From: Variovorax gossypii | GTDB taxonomy: Bacteria > Pseudomonadota > Gammaproteobacteria > Burkholderiales > Burkholderiaceae_C | Direction: 5' to 3' | Assembly (NCBI RefSeq): GCF_003965815.1 | Contig: NZ_RXOE01000002.1 | Coordinates: 1,426,001-1,490,000 of the forward strand | Length of the DNA: 64,000 bases | Shown here: positions 25,785 to 33,915 of the stretch, in pieces | How positions within the stretch are numbered: the first letter of the stretch is position 1 | Layout of the letters: each line of letters begins with the position of its first letter | Program-made: the position numbers and the translations under genes | Notes under the pieces: generated by a model | The model's input: the letters and a program-made list of their open reading frames with translations, nothing else | Database searches by the model: none | Told to the model about the DNA's origin: nothing

Positions 25785-26825
25785 ATGGCTCACCAAATCG
25801 AACAGATGGCCTACGTCGGCGACACCCCCTGGCACCGCCTGGGTCATCACCTTCCCTTCAGACAACCCCTCGAGGTCTGGGCCCAGCAAGCCGGCATGGA
25901 CTGGACCATCCAGGAAACCCCAGTCCGTTTCATGACCGACGGAGTTCCCGCTGGCGACGAGCCCGGCAGCGGTGACTCCCTCCAGACCCTCGAATCCTTC
26001 GCCGAGCAGAAAGTGCTCTACCGCAGCGACACCCGCGCTGCGCTGTCGGTCGTCTCCAGCCGCTACCAGGTCGTGCAACCCCGTGAAGTCCTGGAGTTCT
26101 ACCGCGACCTCACCGAGATCGGTGGCTACGAGATGGAGACTGCCGGTGTTCTCAAGGGCGGTCGCAAGGTCTGGGCCTTGGCGCGCACCGGCAAGCAGGC
26201 CGTGCTCAAAGGCAACGACATCGTCAACGGCTATCTCCTGCTGGCGACATCCTGCGACGGCACCTTGGCCACCAGCGTGACGCCCACGACCGTGCGGGTC
26301 GTGTGCAGTAACACCCTGACCGTGGCGCTGGACAGCACCAGCAACGTCATCCGCGTGCCACACAGCACGAGCTTCGATGCCGACGCCGTCAAACGCCAGC
26401 TCGGCATCGCCGTCGGCCAATGGGACGACTTCATGTACCGCATGAAGCTGCTGTCCGAACGCAAGGTCAAGAGCGGCGAGGCCATGCAGTACATCGAGCG
26501 TGTGCTCTACGGGCCCATGGAGTCGGGTCGACTCGATGGAGTGGACGTACATGCCGCACCCAGTGTCGACCAGCCTCCCGCACCTCCTGTCCCGCGGGGG
26601 TGGGCTGCAAGAAAGATTCTGGAGCTGTACGAAGGCAAGGGGCGTGGCGCCGAGCTCTCCGCGGCCAAGGGAACGACCTGGGGCTTGCTGAGCGCGATGA
26701 CAGAGTTCGTCGACCACGAGCGCCGTGCCCGCAGTCACGAGTACCGCCTCGACAGCGCCTGGTTCGGACAAGGCGCTGCGTTGAAGCAGCGAGCTTTGGA
26801 GCAGGCGCTTGAGCTCGTCAAGTGA
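25785..26825 (+). CDS. DUF932 / phage-plasmid-like protein
   Basis: This 346-residue protein starts MAHQIEQMAYVGDTPWHRLG, the typical opening of the DUF932 (TIGR03299) family. Other family marks are YRSDTRAALSVVSSRYQVVQ, VLKGGRKVWALARTG, GYLLLATSCDGTLAT and VVCSNTLTVAL. Members occur on phages, plasmids and integrative conjugative elements, often near recombination genes; a role in DNA metabolism is assumed but unproven. It is cytosolic with no membrane segment. A terminator follows and a YqaJ-type nuclease gene comes next. Confidence 0.88.
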   Translation: MAHQIEQMAYVGDTPWHRLGHHLPFRQPLEVWAQQAGMDWTIQETPVRFMTDGVPAGDEPGSGDSLQTLESFAEQKVLYRSDTRAALSVVSSRYQVVQPREVLEFYRDLTEIGGYEMETAGVLKGGRKVWALARTGKQAVLKGNDIVNGYLLLATSCDGTLATSVTPTTVRVVCSNTLTVALDSTSNVIRVPHSTSFDADAVKRQLGIAVGQWDDFMYRMKLLSERKVKSGEAMQYIERVLYGPMESGRLDGVDVHAAPSVDQPPAPPVPRGWAARKILELYEGKGRGAELSAAKGTTWGLLSAMTEFVDHERRARSHEYRLDSAWFGQGAALKQRALEQALELVK

Positions 26826-26893
26826 AGCGCCCGGCGGCCGATCTCGATCCTCCCTCCGGTCCCGACTACCTCAGTCCCAACCTCAACCGCATC

Positions 26894-26935
26894 GAGCCCT
26901 GCTTTCCACTTGTGTGGAGTGCGGGGCTCTTTGCT
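26894..26935 (+). terminator. Hairpin terminator after the DUF932 gene
   Basis: GAGCCCTGC (26894-26902) pairs with GCGGGGCTC (26921-26929) with one G-T pair, and an inner CCAC/GTGG extends it. A T-rich but interrupted tract follows. It sits in the gap before the YqaJ gene, like the terminators after the two preceding genes. Confidence 0.65.
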
Positions 26936-26965
26936 TTGGAAGCCATCTCAATCAGGAGAGAACCC

Positions 26966-27634
26966 ATGCGTCATCTACACACCAACACCAAGTGTTCCCC
27001 GGCAGCGCATCTGTGTGCGCGAGAGCCTGTGTCAGAGCGCTGGCCGAACATGCCCGAAGCCGGCATTGCAAGCCTGGAGGCGGCCGCAGCCGTGGGTTGC
27101 GACCCCTTCAAGTCGCCCGTCCGGCTCTGGATGGAGAAGACCGGACGCCAGGATCTGCTTCAGCCGCCCCCGAATTTGCAAACAAAGTCTGATGGTGCGG
27201 TCTATTGGAGTCGCCTGCTCGAACCTATCGTGGCAGCGCACTACACGCTGCGCTGCGGCCATCGGGTTCGCCGCGTGGCTGGCCTGCTGCGACATTTCGA
27301 GCACTCCTGGATGTTCGCGTACCTCGGCCGCGAAGTCGTGGGGCACCAGGATGTCCAGTTGCTGGAATGCAGGTGCATCGGCCTGTGGGAGGCGGATCAC
27401 TGGAAGCAGGGCCTCCCTGGCTACGTGCGAATCCAGATGCTGCATCAACTGGGCGTCACCGGCGCCAACGCTGTCGACGTCGCTGCCTTGATCGGCGGAG
27501 AGGACCTGCGCATCTACCGGGTCGAACGCGACGAGGTAGAGATCGCCCGCCTTATCGAGGCTGAGCGCGAGTTCTGGCGTTGTGTCGAGCTCGACCAGGC
27601 TCCGCTCATGAAACAGCAAGCCTTGCAGGCCTGA
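26966..27634 (+). CDS. YqaJ-family viral recombinase / lambda-type exonuclease
   Basis: The ATG at 26966 with AGGAGAG upstream gives 222 residues. The protein fits YqaJ/lambda exonuclease: GIASLEAAAAVGCDPFKSPV at the N-terminus, YWSRLLEPIVAAHY, then the nuclease core with CRCIGLWEADHWKQGLPGYV and RIQMLHQLGVTGANAVDVAA, where acidic and Gln residues bind metal. These enzymes resect double-stranded ends for single-strand annealing. The core is somewhat diverged, since the usual ExK triad is not clean. Context with DUF932 and DUF2958 genes fits the recombination module of an integrative element. Confidence 0.75.
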   Translation: MRHLHTNTKCSPAAHLCAREPVSERWPNMPEAGIASLEAAAAVGCDPFKSPVRLWMEKTGRQDLLQPPPNLQTKSDGAVYWSRLLEPIVAAHYTLRCGHRVRRVAGLLRHFEHSWMFAYLGREVVGHQDVQLLECRCIGLWEADHWKQGLPGYVRIQMLHQLGVTGANAVDVAALIGGEDLRIYRVERDEVEIARLIEAEREFWRCVELDQAPLMKQQALQA

Positions 27635-27647
27635 CAAGTCCAGCCCT

Positions 27648-27887
27648 TCAGCTGGCCTGCCAGAACCTCCACCAGCGGCGTTGGGTGGCGGCCCGTAGTT
27701 CGAGCGAGCGCAAGTCGAGGCTGTCGTAGTTGGACGCTGGCGCACCTGTACGTCGGCGCATCTCCGATTCGAACTCGTGGGCAATGCCGCGTGCATGCCA
27801 TTCGCCTTGTAGGGCTCTGCGCCGCCATTCGAGCGCCTGCGCTCCCAGTTCCTCGTCCGACAGTGTTTGCATCTGCCTTGTTGTCAT
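27648..27887 (-). CDS. Small hypothetical protein of the ICE-like module
   Basis: This encodes 79 residues, highly charged and helical (MTTRQMQTLSDEELGAQALE, then WRRRALQGEWHARGIAHEFE, ending RRWWRFWQAS). It lies convergent to the YqaJ gene with 13 bp between the stops. It is the only minus-strand gene in this module. The amino-acid pattern is protein-like and better than its complementary frame. The function is unknown. Confidence 0.5.
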   Translation of the reverse strand: MTTRQMQTLSDEELGAQALEWRRRALQGEWHARGIAHEFESEMRRRTGAPASNYDSLDLRSLELRAATQRRWWRFWQAS

Positions 27888-27979
27888 GGCGGTGATTGTG
27901 CCGCGTTCGCGCGCGCCCGCGCGGACCTCATCCCAAGCCCCTTCAAGTCTTCATCTCAACGAATCACGTCCGTTTCATC

Positions 27980-28402
27980 ATGACCCATACTTTTCCCCAG
28001 ATCGGGGCATCCAGCCGCAAGGTCGATCCGATTCTGGACCCTCACATCGGCCGAACGCTGCGCATCACCTCCCGCCATCTGCCCTGGGTGGTGGCGCGCC
28101 AGATCCACGCGCAGCACCAGGACATCGTTCCTCTTTCTGTGTTTCCTTGTTTTCCTGCGTCTGCTTCTGGCACGGGAATGTCACAACCAGAAGCGTCGCT
28201 CGCGAGCATCGAACTCGATGCGTTCTGCTGGCGTCTGGACGTCACCGATGCCAATGTCGTCGCAGCTCAAACACTGGGTTGGGGCGTGATGCGCGACCTC
28301 CTGATCCTGGCCGACCGGCAAGCCTGCGAGGCACTCGAACTGTGTCCGGACCATGCGGCGCTCCCGCGTGAACTGGGCTTCGAGGTCTTCGAATGGCCTT
28401 GA
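27980..28402 (+). CDS. Hypothetical protein of the ICE-like module
   Basis: This encodes 140 residues from the ATG at 27980 (MTHTFPQIGASSRKVDPILD). The longer frame upstream lacks protein character. A central Ser/Pro/Phe-rich stretch (PLSVFPCFPASASGTGMS) separates a basic N-terminal part from a helical C-terminal domain with FCWRLDVTDANVVAAQTLGW. No known domain was recognised. The next gene starts 33 bp later in the same direction. Confidence 0.5.
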   Translation: MTHTFPQIGASSRKVDPILDPHIGRTLRITSRHLPWVVARQIHAQHQDIVPLSVFPCFPASASGTGMSQPEASLASIELDAFCWRLDVTDANVVAAQTLGWGVMRDLLILADRQACEALELCPDHAALPRELGFEVFEWP

Positions 28403-28435
28403 ATGCATTTGCCCACATCGATCGGAGAACTTGAC

Positions 28436-28993
28436 ATGGGATACATCGTCTACCGGGCGACGAAGGATCAGGCTGTCTACGATGAGTTGAGCAGCATCGG
28501 CACTTCTTCGATGGTGCTGGCTCACCGCGCCGTCGGCAATCGGCTGTGGTTCCTGGCGCAGACGCGTGCCGGCGAACATGCTGGGCGTAAATGGATCGGG
28601 CTGACCCTCATCGACAGCCGCCGCGGCGAGGTTGCCGTCAAGAGCATGGACGAGACCGTCGGCCCGTATTACTTCGATTGTCCGTTGTCTTTCCTCGACC
28701 GTGCCGACGCTCCCGTTGGGCCCCATGCGGGCCCGTGGCGGGAGAAGGTGAGGGAGTTCCACGCGAACCGCGCGGCCAGGCGCGCCGCCATCCGTGAGGG
28801 ACTGAGCGTCATGTACGACGGGCAGGTCTACGAGTTGCGCAGAAGCCTGGGACGCCGGGGCTGGGAGGTCCTGCGTGAGGACGGCGTGATCCTGCGCATG
28901 AAGGCGAGGCAGCTCTGGCAGGCGACAGTGTTGCCGGCACGCGCCTCAGTTCCGACTCTTGTGCAGGCGATAGAGGCGAGGGCGCAAGCATGA
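28436..28993 (+). CDS. Hypothetical protein (DUF6927-like)
   Basis: This encodes 185 residues from the ATG at 28436, chosen for the GGAGA site 11 bases upstream; an in-frame ATG at 28403 has none. The start GYIVYRATKDQAVYDEL is followed by LWFLAQTRAGEHAGRKWIGL, and then YYFDCPLSFLDRAD. This arrangement is seen in uncharacterised proteins of integrative elements. The C-terminal part is basic, rich in Arg, with a YDGQVYELRRSLGRRGWEVL segment. It overlaps the next start by four bases (ATGA), so the two are coupled. Confidence 0.6.
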   Translation: MGYIVYRATKDQAVYDELSSIGTSSMVLAHRAVGNRLWFLAQTRAGEHAGRKWIGLTLIDSRRGEVAVKSMDETVGPYYFDCPLSFLDRADAPVGPHAGPWREKVREFHANRAARRAAIREGLSVMYDGQVYELRRSLGRRGWEVLREDGVILRMKARQLWQATVLPARASVPTLVQAIEARAQA

Positions 28994-29220
28994 GCCGATC
29001 ACAGCCTCAGACCAATGTCGAGTTTGTGGCGGAACTGATGGAGTTCAGTGCTCATGGCGCGCTGATCCAGGCTTTCGTGCTTCAGGCGCTGACCTACTAC
29101 GCCTATCGGGTGGCCGCAGCCGATCCCGACGCGTTGGACACCGGCCTGGTCAACGGCCACGCCTGGCACGGCTGCGCTCTCGAGGTGCAGCAAAGGCTCA
29201 AGCGCCACCTCCAGGAGTAA
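28990..29220 (+). CDS. Small hypothetical protein
   Basis: This encodes 76 residues, coupled by ATGA overlap to the gene before it. It is mostly helical, with VAELMEFSAHGALIQAFVLQ and ALTYYAYRVAAADPDAL, ending LEVQQRLKRHLQE. No signal peptide or motif is present. The tight coupling implies that the two products act together. The family was not recognised. Confidence 0.6.
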   Translation: MSRSQPQTNVEFVAELMEFSAHGALIQAFVLQALTYYAYRVAAADPDALDTGLVNGHAWHGCALEVQQRLKRHLQE

Positions 29221-29378
29221 GCCTCACGGCACTGCTGCGGCTTCCAAAGTCGATCCATTCCCAACTCCGCGTTCCCGATCTCTTGCCCCCTTGAGCCGAT
29301 GAGGTAGGGCAGGGAAGGGCTCGCACGCCTCATGTCCGTGACCGAAATCACGGCACCCATTCCTCGAAGGAGAACACC

Positions 29379-30125
29379 TTGGTCACCACGACTTCTCGCG
29401 GTGGTCCGATGCTGCGTGCCTCATCGACAGCATTCGCCGGACCATTCATATATCACTTCACCCGTGTCAGCCGCAACGCCAAGACAGGGCCCATGGCCGT
29501 CACCACGACAAGTGCGAACACCTGCCTTCCAGGTTGTAGCTTTCGGCAAAGCGGCTGCTATGCCGAGAACGGTCTCTTGGCGCTGCATTGGCGAGCTGTT
29601 TCCGCAGGAGCCCGAGGGGGCTCCTTTGACGAACTGTTGGCGCAGATCCGGACGTTGCCGCGCCGCGCACTGTGGCGACACAACCAGGCGGGTGATCTGA
29701 CGCCGAGCGCGCCGGGGACGATTGACGTGCACTTGCTCTCGAGGTTGGCCATGGCCAACCGGGGGCGGCGTGGATTCACCTATACGCACTATCCGCCAAC
29801 GCGGGCGAATCGTGCGGCGATTCGTCAGGCCAACCAACTCGGCTTTGCTGTGAACCTGAGCGCTGAGACGCTGGCGCAGGCGGATGGCTATGCGGTGCTT
29901 GAAGTCGCGCCCGTGGTGGTGGTCTTGCCTGTGGGCACCACCAAGCCGACTCGCACGCCAAGTGGACGCCCGGTCATCGTGTGTCCGTCCAGCGTCGGCA
30001 ACACCGACTGCCTGAGCTGCGGCATCTGTCAGCAGCGCGATCGGTCCGTCATCGTGGGGTTTCCCGCGCATGGAGCGAGGGCCAGGCATGTGGAGAGGAT
30101 TCTTCTTGAGGGGAGACCCTCATGA
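29379..30125 (+). CDS. Cysteine-rich hypothetical protein (phage/ICE type)
   Basis: This encodes 248 residues from a TTG at 29379 with AAGGAG eight bases upstream. Two cysteine clusters stand out: CLPGCSFRQSGCYAENG at about residues 49-65 and CPSSVGNTDCLSCGICQQRD near 208. Together they could hold a zinc or iron-sulfur site. Between them is a barrel-like pattern with SRLAMANRGRRGFTYTHYPP and QLGFAVNLSAETLAQADGYA. The layout resembles uncharacterised phage and integrative-element proteins (DUF7227-like), sometimes radical-SAM-like, but no CxxxCxxC motif is seen. The function is unknown. It ends ATGA with the next gene. Confidence 0.6.
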   Translation: MVTTTSRGGPMLRASSTAFAGPFIYHFTRVSRNAKTGPMAVTTTSANTCLPGCSFRQSGCYAENGLLALHWRAVSAGARGGSFDELLAQIRTLPRRALWRHNQAGDLTPSAPGTIDVHLLSRLAMANRGRRGFTYTHYPPTRANRAAIRQANQLGFAVNLSAETLAQADGYAVLEVAPVVVVLPVGTTKPTRTPSGRPVIVCPSSVGNTDCLSCGICQQRDRSVIVGFPAHGARARHVERILLEGRPS

Positions 30126-30358
30126 GAGACACAGAAGCAGAGCTAGCGTCAGGAGCGCAATCCAAGCTGGAGATGGTTGCTTTCGATGAGGAGTTTCTCA
30201 AACGGGTGGATCGTGCAATGCTCGAACGCAAGCAAGCAGATCCCTACTGTCTGCAAGAAGTAGGGCGAGCTGCGGAAGAAGAGAGCCGGCTGGCCGGCTT
30301 GACCAATGCACACTGCATTGATCGGCCAATTGATCGACGTGGCCTGAAAACACTTTGA
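30122..30358 (+). CDS. Small hypothetical protein
   Basis: This encodes 78 residues coupled by ATGA to the cysteine-rich gene. It is charged and helical (FDEEFLKRVDRAMLERKQAD, then CLQEVGRAAEEESRLAGLTN). It is the last gene of the ICE-like row; a long hairpin follows 12 bp after the stop. Confidence 0.5.
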   Translation: MRDTEAELASGAQSKLEMVAFDEEFLKRVDRAMLERKQADPYCLQEVGRAAEEESRLAGLTNAHCIDRPIDRRGLKTL

Positions 30359-30370
30359 GAACCGAATATG

Positions 30371-30407
30371 AGCGCTTCTCCTCGGATTCAGTCTGAGGAG
30401 GAGCGCT
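30371..30407. terminator. Long hairpin ending the ICE-like gene row
   Basis: AGCGCTTCTCCTC (30371-30383) pairs with GAGGAGGAGCGCT (30395-30407) over 13 positions with one G-T pair and an 11-base loop. The T tract (TTTTTT) comes only about 18 bases later, so it may act as a terminator or as an RNA-stabilising structure. The rest of 30408-30838 shows no convincing gene. Confidence 0.6.
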
Positions 30408-30838
30408 CGGTTCGCTTAAGCAATTTTTTCGTCTAGGCGGGTGCAGCTTAGAAAACTCTGACTGCGCCCGCGATGATCCAATCGGGCCCTCTGAGACCTA
30501 GCGGGATCTTGGGCTTGCGCTTTTCTTTCAAGGCTGTCAGCTAGTACAAGCTGCTCGAGCAAGGCGCGAACGAAAAGCGCTTCCTAGATGAGTGGAGGGG
30601 ATTGAGAGAATCCTCACGCCTCAAGGCGAGCATTCGGCTGCATGGCTTCCCGGAGTCTGAGCGCCATCAGCGACCAAACCCGCTTTGACAATCCAGGTAG
30701 TACTGCATGTTTCGATGCAATCCGCCAGAGAAGCCGAGGATTTGCTTATGCGTATGTCAAGAGAATGGAGAGGCTCTAATAAATCGATCTGCAAGATCGC
30801 AGCCAGAGGAGGTATGCCGCTCCTTCCAAGCAGAGTGA

Positions 30839-31285
30839 CTATAGGCCAGCTGCAACTAAGCGCTCTTCTGCCTCTCGCTTGCCGATTCCACGCACGGCAG
30901 CAATCGCTTCCAACTGCGCCGCCCGAGGACGTGCTTTGCCTTGCTCCCAATGAAAAATGGTTTGACCGGATACGCCGACCAATTGGCCGTAGTGCGCAGC
31001 GGATAGACCTAGCTTAGTCCGATGACTGGCGAGGCGCGTGGGACTGAAGCGTCGCGCCACGCGCTGATCGGCACCATCTTCTGCTCCCTCTTGACTAGGT
31101 GGTTTGCCTGCGGCCTTGTTAAGTCGACCAAGTTGCCTTTGAAGCTCAGCTACTTCACGTCGCAGAGCAGCAATGGCACCACGATGCTGGGCTGAGGCTT
31201 TACGAAGTCCTTCGATCTCTTGGCGTACCTCTTTGCGTGCTACACGACTGATCTCGGATTTGAAAATTTGGCTGATATTGGTCAT
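30839..31285 (-). CDS. Helix-turn-helix transcriptional regulator
   Basis: This encodes 148 residues from MTNISQIFKSEISRVARKEV. Residues 15-60 form a coiled-coil-like region (RKASAQHRGAIAALRREVAE) that probably dimerises. The C-terminal part, about residues 80-140, is an XRE-like helix-turn-helix with RTKLGLSAAHYGQLVGVSGQ and TIFHWEQGKARPRAAQLEAI. This architecture is common in beta-proteobacteria. The target is not known. No gene is close enough to be co-transcribed. Confidence 0.75.
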   Translation of the reverse strand: MTNISQIFKSEISRVARKEVRQEIEGLRKASAQHRGAIAALRREVAELQRQLGRLNKAAGKPPSQEGAEDGADQRVARRFSPTRLASHRTKLGLSAAHYGQLVGVSGQTIFHWEQGKARPRAAQLEAIAAVRGIGKREAEERLVAAGL

Positions 31286-31436
31286 GCACACATTCTCATT
31301 CGAACTTTCAGTTATCTGTTGCAAGCAGAATTCTAGTCGGCGTCATTTCCTTTTCCGATCTTGGACGGATCAAGTAGTCCAAGTTAGGACGAGGCCCAAG
31401 AGTCGACGCGTTCACACGACTTTTTCTCGTAAATGG

Positions 31437-31464
31437 AAAAACGGACCTCGACGGGGCCGTTTTT
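31437..31464 (-). terminator. Bidirectional-looking terminator
   Basis: AAAAACGG (31437-31444) is complementary to CCGTTTTT (31457-31464), with a 12-base loop containing a weaker inner stem. It lies 22 bp past the stop of the minus-strand gene at 31487-31762 and has T runs in both directions. Confidence 0.7.
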
Positions 31465-31486
31465 GAGTTGCCAGCGCGGGGGGAAG

Positions 31487-31762
31487 CTACTCGACAGCTT
31501 CACCGTCCTCTTCGTCTTCCACCTCGGCTTCTTCGGCGCGGCGGATCGTCACGAAGTTGGTGGCGTCTTCCACAAATCCCATGAGCTTTTCATCGGGCGC
31601 CATGCCACGCACTTCGGTCTGGACGCCATCGCCATTCTTGTAGTCGACTTGCACCAGCGCAAAGCAAGCCAGCGGCTCCTCCATTTCTCCTTCATCGCCG
31701 CCGTCGTAGACTGCGACCCACCCTTCGGCGGGCATGATCTGAAGGATTTTCACATCTTCCAT
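31487..31762 (-). CDS. Small acidic hypothetical protein
   Basis: This encodes 91 residues, very acidic. The N-terminal 65 residues look like a small beta barrel (VKILQIMPAEGWVAVYDGG, ACFALVQVDYKNGDGVQTEV). A C-terminal tail of nearly continuous Glu and Asp (EEAEVEDEEDGEAVE) follows. The acidic tail may mimic DNA or bind basic proteins, which is speculative. The gene stands alone and ends before a terminator. Confidence 0.55.
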   Translation of the reverse strand: MEDVKILQIMPAEGWVAVYDGGDEGEMEEPLACFALVQVDYKNGDGVQTEVRGMAPDEKLMGFVEDATNFVTIRRAEEAEVEDEEDGEAVE

Positions 31763-32077
31763 CGATTTACTCCAAGTTCAAAAAGCCGCGCAGCATATCG
31801 CACGCAGAAGCGTAGCCCAGAAGTTCCGGCCGGAGTTCGCAACTCCGGCTTGCTGAACGCGTCTTCGGATCGCGGCGCTGCTGCGTTGAACTGTGCCGCT
31901 ACGTCATAAGCGCCGCGCGGCACCCATGCGGGTCGATGGCTGACCAGCAGCTGAGAAGGAGGCTAGGATCGTCGATGAGTATGCGCCGAGGTCCGGGGCC
32001 GGCCCGCATGCCTCTGCGGGATGTTCACCGGCCGGCGTTCGCATGGACCCGGGGACCCTTGCCACGCACCGTAGCTT
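31763..32077. other. Intergenic region without a gene
   Basis: This 315-bp gap holds a nine-base-pair hairpin (GCCGGAGTT at 31829-31837 with AACTCCGGC at 31841-31849) but no following T run. No coding frame, RNA gene or repeat was recognised. Confidence 0.4.
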
Positions 32078-32767
32078 CTATTTCTCCGCGCGCGGGTTCT
32101 TCTTCAGTGCCGTGAGTAGCAGGCGTCCCGTTGTCTGCAGGTGCTCAGCGATCAGCGCCTGCGCTGTCTGGATGTCGCGATTGAGCACGGCTTCGAGCAG
32201 AGCGCGATGCTCGGCGCCGACGTCCCGTGCCTCCTTGGACAGGGGGGCCGACAGCTGCCGGTAGCGCTCGCTCTGCTGGTAGAGCGTTTGGTGCATGCGC
32301 AACAACCATGTGTTCGGGCAGCCCGACACCAGCGCGTTGTGGAATTCCGCGTGACTGGCTGTCCATTCCGCGCTCAGCATCGTTGGCATCGATGCATCGC
32401 GCTCGGCCAGACGCTGGAGGCGGTGGTGAGCGGACACCACGCTGCCCTCCCACGACAGGTCGCCGTGCCGAATGGCTTCGGCGAGGCAAAGCTTCTCGAC
32501 CTCGATGCGTGCCTTCACCAAGTCTTCCAGGTCGCTCGCTGAAATGGGGCTGACCCGATAGCCACGCGCCGGCTCAGAAACGACCAAGGCTTCGGCTTCG
32601 AGCATGGCCAGGCCCTCGCGCACAGCCCCGGCGCTCACGTCCAGATCCTCGGCCAGCGCGGCGATGTTTAGCTTCGAGTCCGGCAGCAGACGTCCGCCCA
32701 CGATAGCCGCGCGCAAGGTGGTGAACACCTGCCGCGTCTGGCTCATGCCCTTGGTTTTCTCGTTCAT
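32078..32767 (-). CDS. GntR-family (FCD) transcriptional regulator
   Basis: This encodes 229 residues from the ATG at 32767, which has GGGAG four bases upstream; an ATG at 32782 is an alternative. An N-terminal winged helix (about residues 8-72) reads QVFTTLRAAIVGGRLLPDSK, then LAEDLDVSAGAVREGLAML. A C-terminal all-helical FCD domain follows, with ARIEVEKLCLAEAIRHGD, SAEWTASHAEFHNALV and EHRALLEAVLNRDIQTAQAL. The histidines of the FCD metal or ligand pocket are visible. It is divergent from the extradiol dioxygenase gene and most likely represses that catabolic cluster until an aromatic intermediate binds. Confidence 0.88.
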   Translation of the reverse strand: MNEKTKGMSQTRQVFTTLRAAIVGGRLLPDSKLNIAALAEDLDVSAGAVREGLAMLEAEALVVSEPARGYRVSPISASDLEDLVKARIEVEKLCLAEAIRHGDLSWEGSVVSAHHRLQRLAERDASMPTMLSAEWTASHAEFHNALVSGCPNTWLLRMHQTLYQQSERYRQLSAPLSKEARDVGAEHRALLEAVLNRDIQTAQALIAEHLQTTGRLLLTALKKNPRAEK

Positions 32768-32819
32768 TGCGCTCCCGTTCATCGCGAAAACCGCTCGATG
32801 TTACTTGTTAACCCTAATG

Positions 32820-32868
32820 ATCCATGGATTACTAATAAATAGACTGTATGCAAAAGAATATATTATTC
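32820..32868. promoter_or_regulatory. Candidate GntR operator region
   Basis: The 135-bp divergent region between gntR and the dioxygenase gene is unusually AT-rich for this window. It holds two palindromes, ATCCATGGAT (32820-32829) and GAATATATTATTC (32856-32868). Both lie where a divergent repressor would bind. Neither has been matched to a known GntR site. Confidence 0.4.
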
Positions 32869-32902
32869 ATAGCACCGTGGATTTCTGATGGAGACACATG
32901 CC

Positions 32903-33880
32903 ATGGCCGACATCCAGCTTCGCACCCATAAAAATCCCGAGCGCGCGGCGTTGCACAGCGTGCATTCGCTAGATGCCTTCGTCTTCACCGTGCCTGATCT
33001 CGACGAGGCCGCGCGCTTTTACGAGGCCTTCGGATTGCTGCCCCGCAGAGAGGGTGACAGGCTTGATCTGTTCACGGTGGGACATCCGCATCCCTGGGGT
33101 TCGCTGTACCGATCGAATGGAGTGAAGAAGCTGCAGTACTTGCGCTTCGCCTGCTTCGCGGAGGATTTCGACGCGATCGCTGCGCGCATCGAGCAGCAGG
33201 GCGTGCCGCGCTGTTCGCCGCATCCATTGGGTGATGACCGCGGCCTGTGGGTGCTGCATCCGGAGGGCTTCCCGGTGCAGGTCGTCGTGGCTCCGAAAAG
33301 CGCGCCGGATCAGGGCAGCGAACCTGTGGTCGCGCCGCGCCCGCCCGTCGGCACGGGCGCTTCGCCGAACCGAGCGCGCATTCCAAAGGTGCATCCGCGT
33401 CGGCTCTCGCACATTCTGATGTTCTCGGCCAAGGTGCCCGAGGCGGTGCACTTCTACGAAGACGCGCTGGGTTTGCGCGTCACGGACCGCTCGGGCGATC
33501 TCATCGTCTTCATGCACGGCGTCCATGGCAGCGATCACCATCTGATCGCCATGGCGCGTTCGAACGGACCGGGTTTGCATCACCTGAGCTGGGACGTCGC
33601 GAACATCGACGAGGTCGGCCGGGGTATGGAGCAGATGTATGCCGCAGGTCATGTGCGCGGTTGGGGCGTGGGGCGCCACGTGCTCGGCTCGAACTACTTC
33701 CACTACGTGCGCGACCCGTGGGGCAGCTACTCGGAGTACTCCTGTGACATGGACTTCGTGCCCGGCGACTTCGATTGGCGGGCTGTCGACCATCCACCCG
33801 AAGACTCCTTCTATGCCTGGGGCCCGAAAGTGCCCGAGGACTTCGTCACCAATTTCGAGGTCGAGGCCGACCAAGCCTGA
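32903..33880 (+). CDS. Type I extradiol ring-cleavage dioxygenase (VOC family)
   Basis: This encodes 325 residues from the ATG at 32903, which has GGAG eight bases before it; an ATG at 32888 lacks a ribosome site. Two vicinal-oxygen-chelate modules are present. The first, residues 20-130, includes LDAFVFTVPDLDEAARFYEA. The second, 166-285, includes RRLSHILMFSAKVPEAVHFY. The iron ligands are visible as H170, His226 or His227 in GLHHLSW, and E278 in YSEYSCD. The enzyme should open a catechol-type ring next to the hydroxyls. The ring substrate cannot be named. It is followed after 35 bp by a FAH-family hydrolase that can process ring-cleavage products. Confidence 0.88.
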   Translation: MADIQLRTHKNPERAALHSVHSLDAFVFTVPDLDEAARFYEAFGLLPRREGDRLDLFTVGHPHPWGSLYRSNGVKKLQYLRFACFAEDFDAIAARIEQQGVPRCSPHPLGDDRGLWVLHPEGFPVQVVVAPKSAPDQGSEPVVAPRPPVGTGASPNRARIPKVHPRRLSHILMFSAKVPEAVHFYEDALGLRVTDRSGDLIVFMHGVHGSDHHLIAMARSNGPGLHHLSWDVANIDEVGRGMEQMYAAGHVRGWGVGRHVLGSNYFHYVRDPWGSYSEYSCDMDFVPGDFDWRAVDHPPEDSFYAWGPKVPEDFVTNFEVEADQA

Positions 33881-33915
33881 GACCTGTTTCAGCACCCACC
33901 ACCACAAGGAACCCC

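Noticed and set aside
30685..31017. 110-codon plus-strand frame overlapping the helix-turn-helix gene
   Set aside because: It starts with TTG, has no good ribosome site and overlaps a well-supported regulator on the other strand.
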